Assembly (NCBI GenBank): GCA_903925955.1
Contig: CAIYHO010000010.1
Location: forward strand, 1 to 37,918
Source: an uncultured Chloroflexota bacterium
Lineage (GTDB): Bacteria > Chloroflexota > Limnocylindria > Limnocylindrales > CSP1-4
Reading direction: 5' to 3'
Length of the DNA: 37,918 nucleotides
Every line of letters begins with the position of its first letter. The stretch's first letter is position 1. The translations under genes and the position numbers were made by a program. The notes below the pieces were generated by a model. That model was given only the letters and a program-made list of their open reading frames with translations, was not told the DNA's origin and did no database searches. Positions 15,923 through 24,934 of this stretch are shown in pieces.

Positions 15923-17443
15923 CTACGGCTTGGCGGTGGGGGCCGCGGTGGCGCCGCCGCCGGGTCCCGTGGGGAACGTCTGGACCAGGTCCTTTGCGGA
16001 CACGGTGCCCGTCACCACCACCGTGCCAGCGTCAAGGCCGCTCGTGATCTCCGCGTACTCGGCGGTCAACAGACCCACCACGACGTTCACCGTGCGGGTT
16101 TCGGCAGGCGCCGTGAGCACCTGCACGGTGTAGGCGCCGGGCACGCCGCCAATGGCGGCCGACGGGACGGCGACGACACCCTGGGCAAGGGACGTGGTGA
16201 TGTCGATGTTGGCGGTCATCCCGGGTGCGATGCCAGCGGGTGGCGCGGCCACGCCGATCACCACGTCATACGAGACGATGCCGCTGGCGCTCTTGGTGGG
16301 GTTGGCAAGGTCGATGGCGCTCACAGACCCCGTGACCTTCGCATCAAGCGAGGCGATGGTGACATCGGCCGGCTGGCCAAGCGCAAGTCTGGGCAGGTTG
16401 GTCTCGGTCACGGACGCGGTGATCTCCACTGCCGCCGAGCGGACGCGGATGACGGTGCCGCTGGCGAGGTCGCCCACGCGGATGCTGACCTTGGAGACGA
16501 CGCCGTCGATGGGGGCACGGATCACGGCAAGACCTAGGGTCTGCTGCGCGTCGTCCACGGCGGCCTGCGCCTTCACCACGTTTGCCCTATCGGCTTCGAC
16601 AAGGGCTGTGGTGTCCACGCCGGTGGTGCCCGCATAGGCGAGATTGGCTGATGTGAGCGCCAGCGTTGCCGCGGCCACGCCGTTGGACGCCCCGGTGTTG
16701 GCCCGCTGGGTCTGAAGCTTGACGGTGTCCAGCGCTCGGGTGGCGGCGGTGATCACGGCCTGATCGGCGGCAAGGATGGGCGGGAGCGCGCCTGCCAGCG
16801 TGTCGCGCGCAAGGGCGTCCTTTGCGTCCTGCAGTGCGGCCGACGCCTGCGCCACCGAGAGGGAGCTCGCGGCCTTGGTCTGGGTCAGCGCGGTCCGCGC
16901 CTGGTCCAGCGCCAGCTCTGCCTGGGTGACCGCAAGCTTGGCGCGTGCCTTGGCGTTCTCCGTGACCGGCGTCTGGTCAGCCGTGAGCCGCGCCTGCGCT
17001 GCCGTCAGCGTCGCCTGCGCAATATCAAGCGTCTGCTGGGCGTCGGCGGTGTCCGCGGTAGCGAGGGTGTCGCCCTTGCGGACGGCTTGGCCTTCCTTCG
17101 CCGTCACGCTGGCGACGGTCCACGTCTGGGCGCCGGCGGCAGCAGTGTTGGCCGAGGAGGCCGACGAGCTTGACGAGCCGGACGAGCCGGCAATTGATGA
17201 CGCCGCCGACGTTGTGCCCGCCGTGCGCCGCGGCTGAGAGCCAAAGGCCAGCGCGTAGTCGTCAATGGGCCGAACCGACCCGCTCACGGCAACCGAGTCG
17301 CGGACGTCTGTCTTGGTTGCGGTAGCCGTGAGGTACGTGATGGCAGGCGTGCGCGGAGCAAAGGCGCCGGTGGCCACGGCAATCCCGAGCACGCAAACAA
17401 TCACAACCAGCGAGCCCGTGATCACGGCCCATCTTCGGCTCAT
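15923..17443 (-). CDS. Membrane-fusion (HlyD/RND-adaptor-like) protein of an ABC exporter
   Basis: This 506-residue protein is anchored by one N-terminal helix (residues about 7-29). A beta/lipoyl half-motif is followed by a Ser/Ala-rich low-complexity insert (about 78-105), then a long coiled-coil hairpin rich in Ala, Gln and Asp (about 130-300). The second lipoyl half (VIRAPIDGVVSKVSIRVGDLASG) and a beta-barrel domain follow. It should bridge the FtsX-type permease to the cell surface. ATG at 17443. The serine-rich insert between the lipoyl halves is longer than usual. The operon partner lies four bases downstream. Confidence 0.9.
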   Translation of the reverse strand: MSRRWAVITGSLVVIVCVLGIAVATGAFAPRTPAITYLTATATKTDVRDSVAVSGSVRPIDDYALAFGSQPRRTAGTTSAASSIAGSSGSSSSSASSANTAAAGAQTWTVASVTAKEGQAVRKGDTLATADTADAQQTLDIAQATLTAAQARLTADQTPVTENAKARAKLAVTQAELALDQARTALTQTKAASSLSVAQASAALQDAKDALARDTLAGALPPILAADQAVITAATRALDTVKLQTQRANTGASNGVAAATLALTSANLAYAGTTGVDTTALVEADRANVVKAQAAVDDAQQTLGLAVIRAPIDGVVSKVSIRVGDLASGTVIRVRSAAVEITASVTETNLPRLALGQPADVTIASLDAKVTGSVSAIDLANPTKSASGIVSYDVVIGVAAPPAGIAPGMTANIDITTSLAQGVVAVPSAAIGGVPGAYTVQVLTAPAETRTVNVVVGLLTAEYAEITSGLDAGTVVVTGTVSAKDLVQTFPTGPGGGATAAPTAKP

Positions 17444-17589
17444 CCGGCAGCCCAGCCTCCTAAACGCGGCCCCATCCGTGGGCCGACGCGAACGGTGTCT
17501 CGCGAAGGTACCGCAGGATGGCCGAGAGGCCGCTCAGGGGGTTAGAGCACGTCCTGCGGCGGGCGGACAGCCCGGGTCACGCCCTCGCG
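17444..17589. other. Short intergenic stretch before the decayed sugar genes
   Basis: No gene is seen. It should contain the promoter of the minus-strand adaptor/permease operon, but no clear hexamers were found. Confidence 0.3.
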
Positions 17590-17840
17590 TTACGTGGGCG
17601 CCACATCCTCGTGCTCGATGGACAGCACCCCGTCGTACCCCGCCCCGGCAAGGTGCCACTTGCGTGCACGTGGTCCACGGCGTCGCCCAGCTGGTCGATA
17701 GCGGCAAGCGGATCCGCGCCCATGAATGTGAGATGGCTGGGGTCCATGTTCACGCCAACCACGTCGCCGACGACTGCGTGTTCGCAGGGCCCGCCGCGGG
17801 TGCACCATGGGGCGTGCGCAAATGGCACCACCGGGTGCAC
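17590..17840 (-). pseudogene. Remnant of a sugar phosphate isomerase/epimerase (TIM-barrel) gene
   Basis: Two minus-strand frames carry pieces of one recognisable family. The first has VVGVNMDPSHLTFMGADPLAAIDQLG and then DAVDHVHA, the metal-site region of xylose-isomerase-like TIM-barrel sugar isomerases. The second, in another frame, resumes at about 17650 with GAGYDGVLSIEHEDV and stops at 17590, the family's C-terminal motif. The segment normally between them and the whole N-terminal half are missing, so the gene has suffered an internal deletion with a frame change and a 5' truncation. It cannot make a working enzyme. Its left boundary is approximate. Confidence 0.75.
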
Positions 17841-17871
17841 TCCTCAGGAGCAGAGACAAGGAGAAGCTTGC

Positions 17872-18096
17872 ATGGCGCGGACGATGAGGGTCGGCGTGAT
17901 CGGGTGCGGCAATGTGACAACGAGCTACCACCATCCCGCGTGCGAGTCCGCTGCACTCGGACGGACCGTCACCGTTCCCCTTGAGGGGAAGGACCATCTC
18001 TACCTCGGCGGCGCGCTCGCCGTGGAGCGTCTCGACATGCCCGAGTGGAGCCCCGTCCGCCAACAGGGGCTCTTCGCCACCAACCGCACCCCATGA
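17872..18096 (+). pseudogene. Remnant of a Gfo/Idh/MocA-type oxidoreductase
   Basis: ATG at 17872, after AAGGAG, starts a 74-residue frame. The beginning, MARTMRVGVIGCGNVTTSYHHPA, is the N-terminal Rossmann start of Gfo/Idh/MocA dehydrogenases (GxGxxx), a family of about 350 residues. After residue 25 the homology ends; the tail (with DHLYLGGALAVERLDMP) is not recognised and could be another in-frame fragment after deletion. It retains a good ribosome site, so a short product may still be made. It is divergent from the isomerase remnant and 20 bp from the UroD-like gene, suggesting a lost sugar or polyol catabolic locus. Confidence 0.65.
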
Positions 18097-18116
18097 CAGG
18101 ACACTAGGAGCCCTCG

Positions 18117-19349
18117 ATGCACGCCACCGACATCGCCGTCCTTCGCGGGCTCGCCGCGCGCGTTGCGGAGATTGCCGCCCTGCCATCGCAGCAGACGACG
18201 ATTGACCTGTGGAAGGCCACAAACGCCCTCCGGCCCGTGCGCCCGATGGTCATGATCGACCAGATCCCCTGGCACGAGATGAACGTTGCCGATGAGTTGA
18301 CGCTTCGAACAGAGGACGCCTTCGCGCGCGAGCTGGAGACGGAGTTCCGCCGGACGCTCTACCAGTGGGATCACATGCGGGCCGACATGGTGGTCCGCCC
18401 GCTGGTCCAGGTCCGGAAGGTCATCACCCATGACGGGTTTGGCGCCGGCAAGGTTGAGGAGACCCTGTCCCAGGACGCCGGCAACGAGATCGTCTCCCAC
18501 CACTACATCGACCAGTTCGCCAACGACGGCGACGAGCGCAAGATCCGCATCCCCACCGTGACCCTTGACGCTGCGGCCACCGCCGAGCGCGAGGCGAAGG
18601 CGCACCAGGCGCTCGACGGCATCCTCGACGTCCAGATGCAGGGCCTGCTGCCGTCGTACGAGCTGTGGGACCAGCTTGTGGAGATGCGCACGCCAGAGCT
18701 GGTGCTCTTTGATCTCGCGGATCGGCCGGAGCACATGATGGCCATCGCCGAGGCGTGGGCCGCAGCCTGGCTGGCCTATCTGGACATCTTGGAGGACGGC
18801 GGGTTCCTGGGCCACAGCCAGAGCTACATCCACTGCACCGGAGCGTTCACAGATGAGCTGCCCGCGGACGGGTTTGACCCAACTAAGCCGCGCGCCAAGG
18901 ACCTGTGGACGTACGGCATGGCCCAGATCCTGGGCTCTGTCTCGCACGCGATGAGCGAGGAGTTTGAGCTGCCCTTTGCCGCGAAGTGGTACAGCCGCTT
19001 CGGTCTCGGCTACTACGGCTGCTGCGACCCGCTCCACAACAAGATTGACCTCGTGCGGCGCATCCCCAACGTCCGCAAGATCTCCATCAGCCCCTGGGCA
19101 AAGCTCGAGGTGGCGGCTGAGGCCATCGGCTCGGACTTCGTGATGTCGCGCAAGCCCAACCCGGCCCCGCTAGCGCTGGACAGCTGGGACGTGGAGCCGC
19201 CGCTTGCCGAGGTCCGGCGGTCCATCGAGGTTGCGGCGGGCAGCGGGACGCCGATTGAGCTGATCCTCAAGGACATCAGCACGGTCCGGCGCGAGCCGCA
19301 GCGGCTGTGGGACTGGGAGCGGCGCGTGATGGAGATCGTGCAGGGCTGA
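18117..19349 (+). CDS. Uroporphyrinogen decarboxylase-like protein
   Basis: This 410-residue protein is best placed in the uroporphyrinogen decarboxylase/MtaA-CmuA superfamily, TIM-barrel proteins that include corrinoid methyltransferases as well as HemE. Features are QSYIHCTGAFTDEL, LGYYGCCDPLHNKIDLVRRIPNVRKISISPWA, and a C-terminal region with many acidic-aromatic pairs. The Cys and His in the YGCCDPLH and IHC segments could be metal ligands. It is unlikely to be HemE: it is longer and lacks the usual N-terminal HemE signature. AGGAG lies six bases before ATG 18117. No corrinoid protein is adjacent; the neighbours are decayed sugar genes, so a role in sugar or methyl metabolism is only inferred. 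Confidence 0.78.
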   Translation: MHATDIAVLRGLAARVAEIAALPSQQTTIDLWKATNALRPVRPMVMIDQIPWHEMNVADELTLRTEDAFARELETEFRRTLYQWDHMRADMVVRPLVQVRKVITHDGFGAGKVEETLSQDAGNEIVSHHYIDQFANDGDERKIRIPTVTLDAAATAEREAKAHQALDGILDVQMQGLLPSYELWDQLVEMRTPELVLFDLADRPEHMMAIAEAWAAAWLAYLDILEDGGFLGHSQSYIHCTGAFTDELPADGFDPTKPRAKDLWTYGMAQILGSVSHAMSEEFELPFAAKWYSRFGLGYYGCCDPLHNKIDLVRRIPNVRKISISPWAKLEVAAEAIGSDFVMSRKPNPAPLALDSWDVEPPLAEVRRSIEVAAGSGTPIELILKDISTVRREPQRLWDWERRVMEIVQG

Positions 19350-19379
19350 CCACGTCACCCGTCCCGCGGGTGTACGTGG
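19350..19379. terminator. Hairpin between convergent genes
   Basis: CCACGTCACCC pairs with GGGTG-T-ACGTGG, an 11-bp stem with one bulged T and a seven-base loop, between the stop of the UroD-like gene and the stop of the secreted protein gene. It lacks a T-tract. Confidence 0.65.
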
Positions 19380-19383
19380 CGCG

Positions 19384-20223
19384 CTATCCCCCGATGGCGC
19401 ACTGCCCCACGGAGTGGCGGCCAACGGTATTCATTTGGGCGATTGGCGTCGGTGTGTTGCGGCGGCAGAGCAAGTCTCGGCCGATGAGGTTGCCCACGAG
19501 GGCATTGCCGTTGCCCACGGCCCAGTTGCCCGTTTCGACGAGGTCCACCCCAACCATCGTGAACGCGACAAAGAGCAGGCAGGCGCGGGTGTGCGTGACG
19601 CGCACGCTGCCGTCCACGATGGTGTAGAAGAGCACGAGGACGGACTCGGCCTGCAAGCCACCCCTAGTCTTGACGACGCCGCCGGCAGCACACGCACGCG
19701 GTCCGGCACCGCCATCGTCAATCTTGATGTCGCCTGCCACCGTGGCGAAGACGGCAAAGACCGCTGCCGCGTCATCGGCGCGAATGTCGCCGCCGACGAG
19801 GGCCGACCGCTCAAAGGTTGAGGCCGTTGGGGCTGCGGTGACGGCAGCTGCTTTGGACGCCGACAGGACGCCGGGCGCTAGACACTCGGTGATGTTGCAG
19901 CCAAGCGAAAGCACGGCCCCGTGGCCTACGACCAGGTTGCCCCTGACCTGCAGTTGGGCAATGCCTTGCTCGGTCCAGAGGCTCGAGCGCGCCAGCAGCA
20001 CGACGTTGCCGCGCACGGTGACGAGGCCCGTGGGGATGGCGCAGTCGCCTGCCACCACGATGGAGTTGTACGTTCCCGGGGCGATGGCCCCGGAGCGGCA
20101 GGTGAGGTCGCGGCCGTGGTGGCGGTCATTTGACGCGGCGGCGACGGGCGCGGCGGCCAGCGTTGCGGCAAGCAGGACCGACATCGTGGCCATTGTCGCG
20201 AGACGCGTGCGGAGAGAGGACAT
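19384..20223 (-). CDS. Secreted protein of unknown function, probable beta-solenoid
   Basis: This 279-residue protein has a signal peptide with likely cleavage after APVAAA (about residue 29). The mature part repeats short hydrophobic strands bounded by Gly: GNVVLLARSS, GNLVVGHGAV, GGDIRADDAA, GDIKIDDGG, GSVRVTHTRA, suggestive of a right-handed parallel solenoid. It has several Cys (in LTCRSG, GDCAIP, GCNITECLA, LLCRRN, GQCAIG) that could form disulfides outside the cell. I do not recognise a family. It is convergent with the UroD-like gene and has no clear functional neighbour. Confidence 0.75.
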   Translation of the reverse strand: MSSLRTRLATMATMSVLLAATLAAAPVAAASNDRHHGRDLTCRSGAIAPGTYNSIVVAGDCAIPTGLVTVRGNVVLLARSSLWTEQGIAQLQVRGNLVVGHGAVLSLGCNITECLAPGVLSASKAAAVTAAPTASTFERSALVGGDIRADDAAAVFAVFATVAGDIKIDDGGAGPRACAAGGVVKTRGGLQAESVLVLFYTIVDGSVRVTHTRACLLFVAFTMVGVDLVETGNWAVGNGNALVGNLIGRDLLCRRNTPTPIAQMNTVGRHSVGQCAIGG

Positions 20224-20368
20224 GCGGGCGACTCCAGATTGAGGACTGCCGCGGCTGAGTCGCAGCCCCCCAAGGGTCCAGCCTGCCGGTTGACGGTGCT
20301 ACGGGCCGGATGACCCGAAGCCCGCATGCCGCCGCCGGCGTCTGTGGGCCAACGCCCATAGCCGCGCC

Positions 20369-21874
<1,506 letters not shown>

Positions 21875-21893
21875 CTATTGACCGCCGGTACGG

Positions 21894-22883
21894 CTACATC
21901 GTGATGACGAGTTTGCCGCGCGCCTTGCCGTCCGCCAAATAGCGGAGTGCGTCGGGGACTTCAGCAAGTGGGTACCGGCGGTCGATTGCGGGGCGAAGCG
22001 TCCCCGCCTCCACCATCGCTGCCAGGCGCTCCATATCGGCGGGGTTCCCGGGCTTCCACCACAGGAGCAGACCCACGGTCCGGCCTCCGGCCAGCGACAG
22101 CGCACTGCCAACCGTGAGCGCCGCAAAGATCGCGCCTGTCGAGCCGCCGGCCATCACGTAGCGGCCGCCTGGGCGCAGCGCCCTGCGAACCGCCGCCATC
22201 GACCCCTTGCCCATGACATCCACGATCCAATCGTAGCGGGGCCCGCCGCGCCGGTAGTCCTCGCGGCTGTAATCGATGACGTGGTCGGCGCCGAGCGACT
22301 GGACGAAGTCCACCTTGCTTGTGCTGCACACGCCGGTCACCTCGGCGCCAAACGCCTTGGCAAGTTGGACGACGAAGGGGCCGACATTGCCCGACGCACC
22401 GTTGACCAGGACGCGCGAGTCTGGGCCAATCTGCTGACCGCCGCGGAGGCCCTGCAGCGCGAGCACGGCCGATTGCGGCAGCGTTGCCGCTTCCTCAAAG
22501 CTCACCGTTGCGGGCTTGCGTACCCACGTGCGCTCTGGGGCACAGGCGTATTCGGCAAACGCTCCGTAGCCATACAGCGTCAGGTCGCCCAGGACCTCGT
22601 CGCCCGGCGCCCAGCGCGTGACGCCCGCGCCAACCGCGTCCACGACACCGGCCACGTCGAGGCCCAGCCCCTGGTTGCGCGGCGACCGCATGCCTGTACC
22701 CATGCGCGTGAGGAGCGGCGTGCCGGTCAGGTAGTCGATGTCTGCCCGGTTGACGGACGACGCGCGCACCCGGACCAGCACCTCGCCCGGCTTGGGCTGG
22801 GGCACCGGGACCTCGTCGAGGCGGAGTGTCTCCGGTTCGCCATAGGCGTCGCGCCGGATCGCCAGCATCGTGCGCTCGGCCAT
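21894..22883 (-). CDS. NAD(P)-dependent alcohol dehydrogenase / quinone oxidoreductase (MDR family)
   Basis: This 329-residue medium-chain dehydrogenase/reductase has an N-terminal GroES-like domain (GEVLVRVRASSVNRADI, GLDVAGVVDAVG) and a Rossmann domain with VNGASGNVGPFVVQLAKAFGA. It lacks the Cys/His set of zinc alcohol dehydrogenases, so it is more like zeta-crystallin quinone reductases that use NADPH. Its ATG shares one base with the TetR stop (TGATG), showing a regulator-target operon. Quinones, enals or other electrophiles are likely substrates. Only 85 bp separate it from guaB1, with a small stem (ACCCTC/GAGGGT) at about 21840-21862 between. Confidence 0.92.
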   Translation of the reverse strand: MAERTMLAIRRDAYGEPETLRLDEVPVPQPKPGEVLVRVRASSVNRADIDYLTGTPLLTRMGTGMRSPRNQGLGLDVAGVVDAVGAGVTRWAPGDEVLGDLTLYGYGAFAEYACAPERTWVRKPATVSFEEAATLPQSAVLALQGLRGGQQIGPDSRVLVNGASGNVGPFVVQLAKAFGAEVTGVCSTSKVDFVQSLGADHVIDYSREDYRRGGPRYDWIVDVMGKGSMAAVRRALRPGGRYVMAGGSTGAIFAALTVGSALSLAGGRTVGLLLWWKPGNPADMERLAAMVEAGTLRPAIDRRYPLAEVPDALRYLADGKARGKLVITM

Positions 22884-23587
22884 CAGGCGGGGCCCCCAGC
22901 GTTGCCGGCAAGCCGACGCTCCAGACCGTCGAGGATCAGGTCCAAGCCAAACTCCAGTTCGATTGGGACGCCAGGGCCGGTGATGGCCAGGCCAGCCATG
23001 GCTCGCAGCCCGGGAAAGGCGTCGCCAAACACGTCATTCGCCATGACCGCCGCCTCATCAGGGGCATCTCGCAGGTCAAACGGCCAGGCGAGGATCATCA
23101 GGGTGAACCCGTACACGTGGCTGTCCACGGCCATGAACGCGCGAGCCACATCCTGGATGTCGAACCCCGCGCGCAGCAGGATCGTCACAACCGCATCGAG
23201 GTACCGCATCCGAGCCGGACCAGGGTTCCGCCGCGACTCAAGCACCGGCGCCGCCCACGGGTGGCGCAGCAGCGATTGGTGTGTGGCGATGGCACAGGCC
23301 CGCAGCGCCTCCCGCCACGGCGCATCAAGGGCGGGGACATCCACCTCCGCGGTGACCAGGTCGGCGATGCCGTCGAGGATGTCCTCCTTGCCGGCCACGT
23401 GCTTGTAGAGCGACATGGCCTCGACACCCATGGCCTGACCGAGGCGGCGCATCGAGACGGCGTCAATGCCCTCCTCATCGGCGAGGCGCAGGGCGGCCGC
23501 CAGCACCAACTCACGGCTGAGCTTGCCGCGGCGTCGGCGTGGTGTTGTCACGTCGGTCACGTCGGTCACGTCGGTCACGTCGTTCAC
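22883..23587 (-). CDS. TetR-family transcriptional regulator
   Basis: This protein has about 234 residues. The N-terminal helix-turn-helix domain has LVLAAALRLADEEGIDAVSMRRLGQAMGVEAMSLYKHVAGKEDIL, the TetR signature, followed by a C-terminal ligand domain of the TetR_C (tetracycline-repressor-like) kind. The start is uncertain: GTG at 23587 has GGAG nine bases upstream, GTG at 23602 has none, and four more in-frame GTGs lie within a TDV-coding 9-bp tandem repeat (23547-23582). It overlaps the dehydrogenase gene by one base. The two operator-like repeats at 23615-23668 between it and the divergent gene suggest autorepression and control of both sides. Confidence 0.92.
   Translation of the reverse strand: MNDVTDVTDVTDVTTPRRRRGKLSRELVLAAALRLADEEGIDAVSMRRLGQAMGVEAMSLYKHVAGKEDILDGIADLVTAEVDVPALDAPWREALRACAIATHQSLLRHPWAAPVLESRRNPGPARMRYLDAVVTILLRAGFDIQDVARAFMAVDSHVYGFTLMILAWPFDLRDAPDEAAVMANDVFGDAFPGLRAMAGLAITGPGVPIELEFGLDLILDGLERRLAGNAGGPA
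23547..23582. repeat. Four 9-bp tandem repeats inside the tetR start region
   Basis: GTCACGTCG occurs four times head to tail. On the minus strand it encodes Thr-Asp-Val repeats at the N-terminus of the TetR protein and offers a GTG codon in every unit, so copy number could change the available starts. Confidence 0.85.
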
Positions 23588-23609
23588 GTGCGGCGGCTCC
23601 ACTTCACGA

Positions 23610-23639
23610 TTGACAGGCTTACGGTGTAGTTGCTAAGGT
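23610..23639 (+). promoter_or_regulatory. Probable promoter of the F420-type reductase gene
   Basis: TTGACA (23610-23615) and TAAGGT (23634-23639) are separated by 18 bp, a sigma70-like arrangement pointing toward the gene at 23710. The first operator-like repeat occupies the spacer, which fits repression by the adjacent TetR. Confidence 0.55.
23615..23632. promoter_or_regulatory. Putative TetR operator, copy 1
   Basis: AGGCTTACGGTGTAGTTG, nearly identical to copy 2 (one base differs). The core CTTACGGTGTAG is imperfectly palindromic and resembles TetR-family operators of the TTACA/TGTAA type. It lies in the -35/-10 spacer of the divergent promoter. Confidence 0.65.
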
Positions 23640-23650
23640 ACGCCGCGTCA

Positions 23651-23668
23651 AGGCTTACAGTGTAGTTG
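23651..23668. promoter_or_regulatory. Putative TetR operator, copy 2
   Basis: AGGCTTACAGTGTAGTTG, a direct repeat of copy 1, 36 bp downstream of it and just after the predicted transcription start. Paired sites on one DNA face suit binding of two TetR dimers. Confidence 0.65.
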
Positions 23669-23709
23669 TCGCATCGGGTTGACGCTCGATGCATTTGAAG
23701 GAGCGTCCC

Positions 23710-24207
23710 GTGATCCAGACCGTTCTCGCCGTCATCGCCACCCTCATCGTCGTGATGCTGGTGGTCGCCGTCCTCTTCGTCATCGGCATGCGCCGCAAGT
23801 CGGGTCTGGTGCAGGGCCCCATCGTGTGGCTGGGCAAGCGCTGGTTCAACAAGGTGGGCCTCCGCACTGCCGGTCAGCCAGGTGCCGCCGCCGGGATCGT
23901 GCGCCATCGCGGCCGAACCTCCGGCCGGGCCTACGAGACCCCCGTGGCCGTGATCGCCACCGAGCAGGGCTTCCTCATCGCGCTCCCCTACGGCCTGCGG
24001 TCCAACTGGCTGCGCAACGTCCTCGCCAACGGTGAGGCGGTGGTGGTCCACGAGGGACGCGAGCACCAGGCAAGCAGTCCGGCCATTGTCCCGATGCGCA
24101 CCGTTGAGACCGCCTTTGCCCCCGACGAGCAGCGCATGCACCGCATCTTCGGGGTCACCGAGGCGCTCGAGTTGCGGCGGGTCGGCGCGGACACCGCGGC
24201 GGCATGA
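23710..24207 (+). CDS. Deazaflavin (F420)-dependent nitroreductase family protein, membrane-anchored
   Basis: This 165-residue protein has an N-terminal transmembrane helix (about 3-25), then the Ddn-like split-barrel domain with VRHRGRTSGRAYETPV and LIALPYGLRSNWLRNVLANGEAVV, motifs typical of the F420-dependent quinone reductase/nitroreductase family. Such proteins reduce quinones or other electrophiles with F420H2. GTG at 23710, six bases after GAAGGAG, is preferred to ATG 23689. It faces the TetR-quinone reductase pair and its promoter contains the paired operators, so it probably belongs to the same electrophile or redox-stress regulon. F420 use is inferred from the family. Confidence 0.86.
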   Translation: MIQTVLAVIATLIVVMLVVAVLFVIGMRRKSGLVQGPIVWLGKRWFNKVGLRTAGQPGAAAGIVRHRGRTSGRAYETPVAVIATEQGFLIALPYGLRSNWLRNVLANGEAVVVHEGREHQASSPAIVPMRTVETAFAPDEQRMHRIFGVTEALELRRVGADTAAA

Positions 24208-24224
24208 CCGCCAAGGCGTCTGGG

Positions 24225-24782
24225 TCAGGGGAGCGCTGAAGCACCCGAGCCCGATGGCGTCGGCAGCATTGGCGTTGGCGCCGGCAGCTCCACCGGCATC
24301 GGCGGGTTGCGCCCACCCGCCTTGACACGCTCCGTCTCGGCAAGCGTGCCCGCAAACGGGACCACCGCGACAACCGCCAGCACCGCGATGCCGGCGAGCG
24401 CCCACCGGGGCATCGACGGGCGCCAGGCGGCGATGGTCGCGAGCGCGAAGAGGCCAACGAGGGTCTTGCCCTCAAGCTCTAGGTCATCCCGCAGGTTCAC
24501 CCACAACAGCAGGGCCGTCAGCAGCGCGGCGATCAGGAGCCCGCAGCCGCTGACCAGCAGCGCGAGCCGCCGTCCCCACGTGCCGCCCACGCCGGCGCCA
24601 GCCACGCCCATCGCGATCAGGAGCGCGGCGATGGGCACCACGCCCGGAAACGGTGACCACTCGCGGCAGACATCGCCCGCCCAAGTGATGCACGTCCGCC
24701 CGCGCAGCACCTCCGTGACGACGATGACGAGGATCGACACGACCAGGGGCGCGGACCCGAGAAGCGCGCCGGCTCGCTGCAT
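24225..24782 (-). CDS. Membrane protein of unknown function
   Basis: This 185-residue protein has about five hydrophobic segments (LVVSILVIVVTEVL, VVPIAALLIAMGVAG, LALLVSGCGLLIAALL, TLVGLFALATIAAW, ALAGIAVLAVVAVVPF) and a soluble Pro-rich tail (PMPVELPAPTPMLPTP). ATG at 24782 has an AAGGGTGG ribosome site upstream. It is divergent from the MFS gene at 24935, and its stop is 17 bp from the convergent F420-type gene's stop. No family recognised. Confidence 0.65.
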   Translation of the reverse strand: MQRAGALLGSAPLVVSILVIVVTEVLRGRTCITWAGDVCREWSPFPGVVPIAALLIAMGVAGAGVGGTWGRRLALLVSGCGLLIAALLTALLLWVNLRDDLELEGKTLVGLFALATIAAWRPSMPRWALAGIAVLAVVAVVPFAGTLAETERVKAGGRNPPMPVELPAPTPMLPTPSGSGASALP

Positions 24783-24934
24783 GTGGAAGCCCACCCTTCG
24801 GCCGCGGACGCACGACCACGTTGAGACGCCCAGGCAGAGCGTGCAAGGGCCAGCGGTCCCACCGCAGCACCTCCGGCCACGCGCATACTTGCGGCAGAGG
24901 CAGCAGGCGTCTGTCACCCCTACCCGGGAGCCCG

